DNA of 13,189 nucleotides, from NCBI GenBank assembly GCA_902519435.1, contig CABYKC010000019.1:1-13189 (forward strand). The letters run 5' to 3'. The position numbers were made by a program, and so were the translations under genes. Under the pieces are notes generated by a model. It worked only from the letters and a program-made list of their open reading frames with translations, did not search any database and was not told where the DNA came from. This document shows positions 6,644-13,189 of the stretch, one piece after another (within the stretch, counting starts at the first letter, position 1; every line of letters starts with the position of its first letter). The DNA comes from an uncultured Alphaproteobacteria bacterium. GTDB taxonomy: Bacteria; Pseudomonadota; Alphaproteobacteria; HIMB59; GCA-002718135.

Positions 6644-8445
6644 TAATTTTCTAAATTTTTTGTAAATTGAAAAATTTCTTTTGCTATTGGTGCTGCAGTT
6701 GAAGCACCAGAGCCTCCGTGTTCAATCACAACCGAAACAGCATATCTAGGGTTTTCAACAGGCATGTATCCAACAAACAAAGCATGATCTCTTTTTTTCC
6801 ATTCTACTTCTTTTTTCCTAAAATCTTCACTTTCTCTCTCGGTTACAGTTATTCTTCTTACTTGAGAAGTTCCTGTCTTACCTGCAAAAAGTGCTGTTTC
6901 AGATCTTGAATTATAAGCTGTACCTTTACTTTCATTAACTACTTTAAACATCGAATGCTTAATAATTTGAATTGCATTTTGGTATTTTTCTAATTTTTCA
7001 AATTCAATATCATTATTTTGTTTAACAATATTTGGTTTTACATTTTTTCCATTAGAAGCAATGATTGAAGTCATTACTGCAAGTTGTAGTGGATTAGTTA
7101 ATACGAATCCTTGACCAATAGCAGAGATTAGAGTCTCTCCAGGATACCAACTTTCATCATATTTTCTCTTTTTCCAATCACGTGAAGGAATAATTCCTTT
7201 TTTTTGATTAGGCAAAGGGATATCATATATTTTGCCTAAACCAAAATCTTCAGCAACTTTAGAGATTTTATCTATTCCAATTTTTTTTGAAATTTCATAG
7301 AAAAAAACATCACATGACTCTTTGATTGCATCACTAACATTCATCGTGCCATGACCATTATTTTTCCAACAATGATAAAGTCTATCACCTAAACCAATTT
7401 TTCCATTACAAAAATGTTTTGTATTTGTGTCAATAATCCCATGGATTATCCCAGCTATTGCAACAACCATTTTAAACGTTGAACCTGGAGCATATAATCC
7501 TTGAATAGATCTATATGTGAGTGGAGATAATTCATTTTCTAAAATTGAATCCCAATATTCCTTATTCGGTTTTTGTATAATTTTATTTGGATTGTAAGAT
7601 GGGGTTGAGGCCATACATAATATATTACCATTGTTAATATCCATAAGTACTACAGATCCCGCTTTGTGTTCTTTCAATAAATTTAGAGCATATTGTTGAA
7701 TTCTAAGATCGATAGTTATTTTAATATCATTACCTTTTTGACTATCTTGCCTTGAAATTTCACGAATTACTCTTCCATAAGAATTAACTTCAATCTCTCT
7801 TTGTCCTGATTTGCCTATTAAATTAACATTAAAAGTTTTTTCAATACCATCTTTTCCTATTTCTAGATTAGGCATATTAGAAATAAAAGGTAATTCAACT
7901 TCTTCTCGATTGGGTTTATTTGTATAACCGATTAAATGAGAAACAGTATTATCAAAGTGGTAAATTCTCATATAATCTTGAGAAATAAATATACCCTCGA
8001 TATTAAGTTTATTAGCTTCTATTTTTTCAAGCTCTGACCAATTAATATTTTCTAAGACTTTTATTTTTTCAAATTTTTTTACTTTTTTAGATAAATCAAT
8101 TATTTTTCTTCTATCACTAAAATTTATTTTTATAATTTGGTTTAATTTATTTAGAGATTTATTTATATTTTTCGTATTTTCAGGAATTATGTAAACATCA
8201 AATACTTTTATATTAGATGCTAAAATCTTGTTATTTGTATCATAAATCTTACCCCTAAGAGGGTATATAATCTCAACGTCTATTTGATTATTTTTTGAAA
8301 GAGTTTTATATTTTTGTGAGTCTTTTATTTGAATATTATACAATCTCCAGCCTACAATACCAAAAAAAGAAACTTTTAATATATACAATAAAAAAGTTCT
8401 TCTATTTAGAACTGAATATTGTTTTTTATCCTCTGAATAAAACAT
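6643..8445 (-). CDS. mrdA: Penicillin-binding protein 2, peptidoglycan D,D-transpeptidase
   Basis: This is a 600-residue class B penicillin-binding protein that cross-links new peptidoglycan during elongation as partner of RodA. A short cytoplasmic N-terminus leads into one membrane anchor (about 17-37). A PBP dimerisation/pedestal domain follows (about 55-230, with YPLRGKIYD at 61-69 and HLIGYTN at 170-176), then the periplasmic transpeptidase domain (about 255-595). The three active-site motifs are complete: STFK with nucleophile Ser322 (322-325), the S-x-D form Ser377-Cys378-Asp379 where many PBPs have S-x-N, and KTGT (523-526). The S-x-D variant is usual in PBP2/MrdA. Length is near E. 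coli PBP2 (633). The start lies one base after the mreD stop and lacks a convincing Shine-Dalgarno. The next in-frame Met is far inside the protein, so this start is secure. Confidence 0.96.
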   Translation of the reverse strand: MFYSEDKKQYSVLNRRTFLLYILKVSFFGIVGWRLYNIQIKDSQKYKTLSKNNQIDVEIIYPLRGKIYDTNNKILASNIKVFDVYIIPENTKNINKSLNKLNQIIKINFSDRRKIIDLSKKVKKFEKIKVLENINWSELEKIEANKLNIEGIFISQDYMRIYHFDNTVSHLIGYTNKPNREEVELPFISNMPNLEIGKDGIEKTFNVNLIGKSGQREIEVNSYGRVIREISRQDSQKGNDIKITIDLRIQQYALNLLKEHKAGSVVLMDINNGNILCMASTPSYNPNKIIQKPNKEYWDSILENELSPLTYRSIQGLYAPGSTFKMVVAIAGIIHGIIDTNTKHFCNGKIGLGDRLYHCWKNNGHGTMNVSDAIKESCDVFFYEISKKIGIDKISKVAEDFGLGKIYDIPLPNQKKGIIPSRDWKKRKYDESWYPGETLISAIGQGFVLTNPLQLAVMTSIIASNGKNVKPNIVKQNNDIEFEKLEKYQNAIQIIKHSMFKVVNESKGTAYNSRSETALFAGKTGTSQVRRITVTERESEDFRKKEVEWKKRDHALFVGYMPVENPRYAVSVVIEHGGSGASTAAPIAKEIFQFTKNLEN

Positions 8446-8446
8446 T

Positions 8447-8932
8447 TTACTTATCTAATTTTGTAAACAAAAATATAGTAGGAATAAATATAATTAAAGA
8501 AATTAAAATGAAATTAAAAATTGAGCTAATATTAAATTTATAATTGTGTATTAGATTTGCTAAAAATTGCTCAATTAGGAGCAAAATAATTAGAGTGATA
8601 AAATAAATAAAAATTATTTGATACGAAGATAATCTAATTAAATATTTTCTTAATAATACAAATAACATTAAGAGAAATAAAAAAGTAATTATATGTGCTC
8701 CTATATTATTTAATAGGAGTATATCAAATAAAATTCCATATACCAGTGCAACTAAATATAAATAATAATGATAATGGTAAAAAATTAGATAAATAAAAGT
8801 CAAATGAAATAATATATAGAATGCGTTATTGATATTAGGCAGTAAAATAAAAGAGTTTACAGAAATTGAAAAACTTATAATTAAAATAATATTTAATTTA
8901 GCTGTAGAATTAAAAAATTTGGAAAACTCCAT
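8447..8932 (-). CDS. mreD: Rod shape-determining protein MreD
   Basis: This is a 161-residue integral membrane protein with about five hydrophobic helices and very little soluble sequence. MreD is a poorly conserved membrane subunit of the elongasome that, with MreC, links cytoplasmic MreB to PBP2/RodA. The best family-like stretch is YGILFDILLLNNIGAHIITFLF (65-86), which resembles the G-x-x-x-D-x-x-x-x-x-x-G core of MreD. Otherwise the call rests on size, topology and position between mreC and mrdA. The gene is extremely AT-rich, with Ile, Leu, Phe and Tyr making up most residues. It overlaps the mreC stop by one base (TAATG), pointing to coupled translation, and no Shine-Dalgarno is visible. 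Confidence 0.88.
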   Translation of the reverse strand: MEFSKFFNSTAKLNIILIISFSISVNSFILLPNINNAFYILFHLTFIYLIFYHYHYYLYLVALVYGILFDILLLNNIGAHIITFLFLLMLFVLLRKYLIRLSSYQIIFIYFITLIILLLIEQFLANLIHNYKFNISSIFNFILISLIIFIPTIFLFTKLDK

Positions 8933-9753
8933 TATTTTGAAGTTACAATTTGTACATAATCAATATTTTTAAAATCTACAAATGGTAAGACAAAAAATCT
9001 ATTTTTTTCAACTTTAGCTACCTTTCCAACCAAAAGATCTACTGGAAAGATTTGTGCTGTACCACTTGTAACTACAATATCTCCTAATCTTGGCATTTTA
9101 TTTTCTTTAATAAATGAACTTACTAGATATTTCCCATCTCCATTTCCAGTAAGTAAAGAAAAAATACCATCAGATATAGATTTTACTGAAATAGATAAAT
9201 TAGGATCAGTCAAAAGAATTACTCTAGAATTATTTGAAGTAGTGTCAATTACCTTTCCTATTAATCCTCTTTCATTAATAGCTGACATATTTTTCTTAAT
9301 TTTGTCTTCGAAACCAGCATTTAAATTTATTAGTTTACTATAGATGGTATCATTTCTATTTATAAGAGATGCTGTTTTTACTAAAATTAAATTATTATCA
9401 GTCGCATTTAATAATCTTTTTAAAACATTATTCTCTCTTGAATTTTGTATTGCTAATGTTTGCCATTTTTTTAGACGTACTATCTCTTCTTGAAGCAGTT
9501 TGTTTTCAAATTTTAAACTTCTAAATTGATTATATTCATCAACAAAACTTGAAAAGACATTTACTGGTGCTGAAATAAATCTCGTAACAGGTATAATTAC
9601 AGAACTAGATAAATTTTTAATTCCATTTAAAATATAGTAGTCAGTTTTAGAAAAAAATACTAAAAGAAACGAAAGTGTTACAACAGAAATAATTGTAAAA
9701 TTTTTAACAAATCTTGATAATTGAAAAGTCTTAATTTGAAACTTAGGTGCCAT
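8932..9753 (-). CDS. mreC: Rod shape-determining protein MreC
   Basis: This is a 273-residue bitopic protein: a cytoplasmic N-terminus, one membrane helix (about 18-35), a coiled-coil stretch rich in Glu, Lys and Leu (about 71-115), then a periplasmic beta-rich domain. MreC scaffolds the elongasome and activates PBP2/RodA by binding PBP2. Family landmarks are GLIGKVIDTTSNNSRVILLTD (163-183), GDIVVTSG (224-231) and FPVDLLVGKVAKV (236-248), the typical C-terminal MreC signature. Length is normal, near 280. It begins eight bases after the mreB stop. There is no recognisable Shine-Dalgarno, only AT-rich sequence, so the exact ATG is supported mainly by the sensible membrane-anchor topology. Confidence 0.94.
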   Translation of the reverse strand: MAPKFQIKTFQLSRFVKNFTIISVVTLSFLLVFFSKTDYYILNGIKNLSSSVIIPVTRFISAPVNVFSSFVDEYNQFRSLKFENKLLQEEIVRLKKWQTLAIQNSRENNVLKRLLNATDNNLILVKTASLINRNDTIYSKLINLNAGFEDKIKKNMSAINERGLIGKVIDTTSNNSRVILLTDPNLSISVKSISDGIFSLLTGNGDGKYLVSSFIKENKMPRLGDIVVTSGTAQIFPVDLLVGKVAKVEKNRFFVLPFVDFKNIDYVQIVTSK

Positions 9754-9761
9754 TTTAAAAT

Positions 9762-10805
<1,044 letters not shown>

Positions 10806-12362
10806 CTAAACTCCTTCTATTTTTAAACTTGCTGAATTTTCTTTAATAGATTTAGTTTTTTTAAAGATTAGTCTGTTTAACGCATTAATGTAAGCTTTTG
10901 CAGACGCAACAATTATATCAGGATCACTTCCTTTTGCTTGTGATGATAGATTATCATCTTCAAGTCTGACAACAACCTCTCCTTGAGCATCAGTACCTGC
11001 CGTGATTGCGTTTACTTGGTAAAGTTTAAGTTTAAATTCAGTATTAGTAAGTTTTTTTATAGCGTTAAATGTAGCATCAACAGGACCATTACCATTAATT
11101 TGAGTATTTTCCACTTTATCGTTAATTTCTATCTTTAATTTAGCCTCAGCTTTTTCAACAGATCCAGCATTAACTTCTAATGATACAAACTTAATGTGTT
11201 CATCGTATGACGAAGTTCTATCTTCTGCTAAAGCAATTAAATCTTCTTCAAATATTTCTTTTTTCTTATCAGCTAAATCTTTAAATCTTCCAAATAATTC
11301 CATTAAAGCATTATCGCCTACTTCATAACCAAGTTCTTTTAACTTTTCTGAAAAAGCATGTTTACCTGAATGTTTTCCAAGAACTAGTGAGGATTTATTA
11401 AGCCCTATAGATTCAGGTGTCATAATTTCATAGGTTCCAGCATGTTTAAGCATACCATCTTGATGTATTCCAGCTTCATGAGCAAAAGCATTAGCGCCAA
11501 CTATAGCTTTATTTGGCTGAACTGGAAAACCTGTTATTGATGATACTAATCTAGAAGCTTTCATAATCAACTCTGTTTTAATATCTGAATGAAAAGGCAT
11601 GAGATCTTTTTTTACTTTTAATGTCATAACAATTTCTTCTAATGATGAATTACCAGCTCTTTCACCCATTCCATTAATTGTACACTCTACTTGTCTTGCA
11701 CCCTCTTTAATAGCAGCAACATTATTTGCTGTTGCTAAACCCAAATCATTATGTGTGTGAGTTGAAAGAATTGCTTTATCAATATTTGGAACATTATTTT
11801 TTACATTTTTAAAAATTTTTCCAAACTCTTCCGGTAATGTATAACCAACAGTATCGGGGATATTAATAGTTGAAGCACCTGAATTAATAGCAAGTTCAAT
11901 ACATTGATATAAAAATTCTAACTCTGATCTTCCACCATCTTCACAGCTCCACTCAATATTATCACAAAGATTTCTTGCGTGAGAAACGGTTTTTTGAATT
12001 GCCTCTAATACTTCTTCTTTGGTTTTCTTTAATTTATATTTCATATGTAGAGGACTGGTTGCAATAAAAGTATGAATTCTTGGAGACTTAGCATGTTTTA
12101 CTGCTTCCCAAGCACGATCGATATCTTTAAAGCTTGCTCTTGCTAAACCAGCAATGGTTGAGTTTTTAACCCGCTTGCTAACTTCAGAAACTGCTTCAAA
12201 ATCTCCATTAGAAGCGATTGGAAAACCTGCTTCAATAATATCAACTTTCATTGAATCAAGAACTTCAGCAATTTGAAGTTTTTCATCTAAATTCATTGAT
12301 GCACCTGGAGATTGCTCTCCATCACGAAGAGTTGTATCAAAAATATAAATTTTTTCAGTCAT
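10806..12362 (-). CDS. leuA: 2-isopropylmalate synthase
   Basis: This is a 518-residue cytoplasmic enzyme that condenses acetyl-CoA with 2-oxoisovalerate, the first committed step of leucine synthesis. The N-terminal TIM-barrel domain (about 4-275) shows DTTLRDGEQSPG (9-20) with metal ligand Asp14, and HTHNDLGLA (202-210) with metal ligands His202 and His204. It also has NGMGERAGNSSLEE (230-243). A linker with GIHQDGMLK (298-306) and LGKHSGKHAF (328-337) follows. The C-terminal LeuA regulatory domain (about 385-505) carries NGNGPVDATFNAI (423-435), which in the family binds leucine for feedback inhibition. This indicates the long, leucine-regulated form, not citramalate or homocitrate synthase, although those relatives are similar. 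It lies 42 bases after ilvC and 3 before mreB. There is no Shine-Dalgarno, and a consensus -10 box lies seven bases before the ATG. Confidence 0.96.
   Translation of the reverse strand: MTEKIYIFDTTLRDGEQSPGASMNLDEKLQIAEVLDSMKVDIIEAGFPIASNGDFEAVSEVSKRVKNSTIAGLARASFKDIDRAWEAVKHAKSPRIHTFIATSPLHMKYKLKKTKEEVLEAIQKTVSHARNLCDNIEWSCEDGGRSELEFLYQCIELAINSGASTINIPDTVGYTLPEEFGKIFKNVKNNVPNIDKAILSTHTHNDLGLATANNVAAIKEGARQVECTINGMGERAGNSSLEEIVMTLKVKKDLMPFHSDIKTELIMKASRLVSSITGFPVQPNKAIVGANAFAHEAGIHQDGMLKHAGTYEIMTPESIGLNKSSLVLGKHSGKHAFSEKLKELGYEVGDNALMELFGRFKDLADKKKEIFEEDLIALAEDRTSSYDEHIKFVSLEVNAGSVEKAEAKLKIEINDKVENTQINGNGPVDATFNAIKKLTNTEFKLKLYQVNAITAGTDAQGEVVVRLEDDNLSSQAKGSDPDIIVASAKAYINALNRLIFKKTKSIKENSASLKIEGV
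10811..10816 (-). promoter_or_regulatory. Shine-Dalgarno of mreB inside leuA
   Basis: AAGGAG on the minus strand sits eight bases before the mreB ATG and overlaps the last codons of leuA. It is a good ribosome binding site, so mreB can be initiated independently of leuA translation. Confidence 0.75.
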
Positions 12363-12369
12363 TTGTTTA

Positions 12370-12398
12370 ATTATACACTAATCAAAATTTTATTAAAC
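12370..12398 (-). promoter_or_regulatory. Candidate internal promoter in the ilvC-leuA gap
   Basis: On the minus strand a perfect -10 hexamer TATAAT (12370-12375) is preceded after 17 bases by GTTTAA (12393-12398), a poor -35. Only seven bases separate the -10 box from the leuA ATG, so transcription would start at or next to the first base of the start codon. This would give a leaderless mRNA, matching the absence of a Shine-Dalgarno. Consensus -10 words occur by chance in AT-rich DNA, so confidence is moderate. Confidence 0.4.
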
Positions 12399-12404
12399 TT
12401 TCAT

Positions 12405-13189
<785 letters not shown>

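Noticed and set aside
6643..8445. PBP2 motif reads Ser-Cys-Asp instead of Ser-x-Asn, a possible inactive enzyme
   Set aside because: S-x-D is the usual form in MrdA/PBP2 proteins, and STFK and KTGT are intact, so the enzyme is expected to be active.
8295..8543. Plus-strand open frame across the mrdA-mreD junction
   Set aside because: It is antisense to two well-supported genes and is explained by the extreme AT content. No start signal or recognisable motif was seen.
12363..12404. Leader peptide or attenuator for leuA in the ilvC-leuA gap
   Set aside because: The 42-base gap is too short for a leader peptide plus alternative hairpins, and no Leu-codon run or stem followed by a T tract is present.

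Overview
The window is about 13.2 kb of very AT-rich, tightly packed bacterial DNA. The order ilvC-leuA-mreB-mreC-mreD-mrdA-rodA, short class I IlvC, AT-rich codon use, gene junctions of a few bases and a very abundant-looking periplasmic binding protein all suggest a streamlined marine alphaproteobacterium. It is most likely SAR11/Pelagibacterales or a similar low-GC clade. The placement is inferred from composition and gene order and was not checked by alignment.

Layout, left to right. Positions 1-310 hold the N-terminal third of gpsA on the minus strand, cut by the window edge. Positions 311-460 are a divergent intergenic region with candidate promoters in both directions and two inverted repeats next to the plus-strand gene. 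Positions 461-1642 encode a secreted branched-chain amino acid (LivJ-type) binding protein, the only plus-strand gene, ending at a strong hairpin terminator (1664-1691). From 1690 to the right edge everything lies on the minus strand. In transcription order (right to left) this is ilvC (5' end outside the window), leuA, mreB, mreC, mreD, mrdA (PBP2), rodA, livG, livF, livH and livM. From leuA to livM no junction has more than 8 bases between genes and several overlap, so these ten genes look like one transcription unit of about 10.7 kb. The gap between ilvC and leuA is 42 bases and carries a consensus -10 box.

Functionally there are three modules. IlvC and LeuA belong to valine/isoleucine/leucine biosynthesis. 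MreBCD, PBP2 and RodA form the core Rod (elongasome) machinery for lateral-wall peptidoglycan. LivGFHM are the two ATPases and two permeases of a branched-chain amino acid importer, and the convergent LivJ-type protein is the obvious candidate to feed it. RodA's stop codon overlaps the LivG start by 8 bases, so the importer appears to be appended to the cell-elongation operon. No gap of more than 300 bases lacks a gene. I saw no tRNA, rRNA, CRISPR array, insertion sequence or prophage gene, and nothing resembling a new multi-gene system. The noteworthy points are the operon architecture, the promoter-proximal palindromes and the possible leaderless start of leuA.
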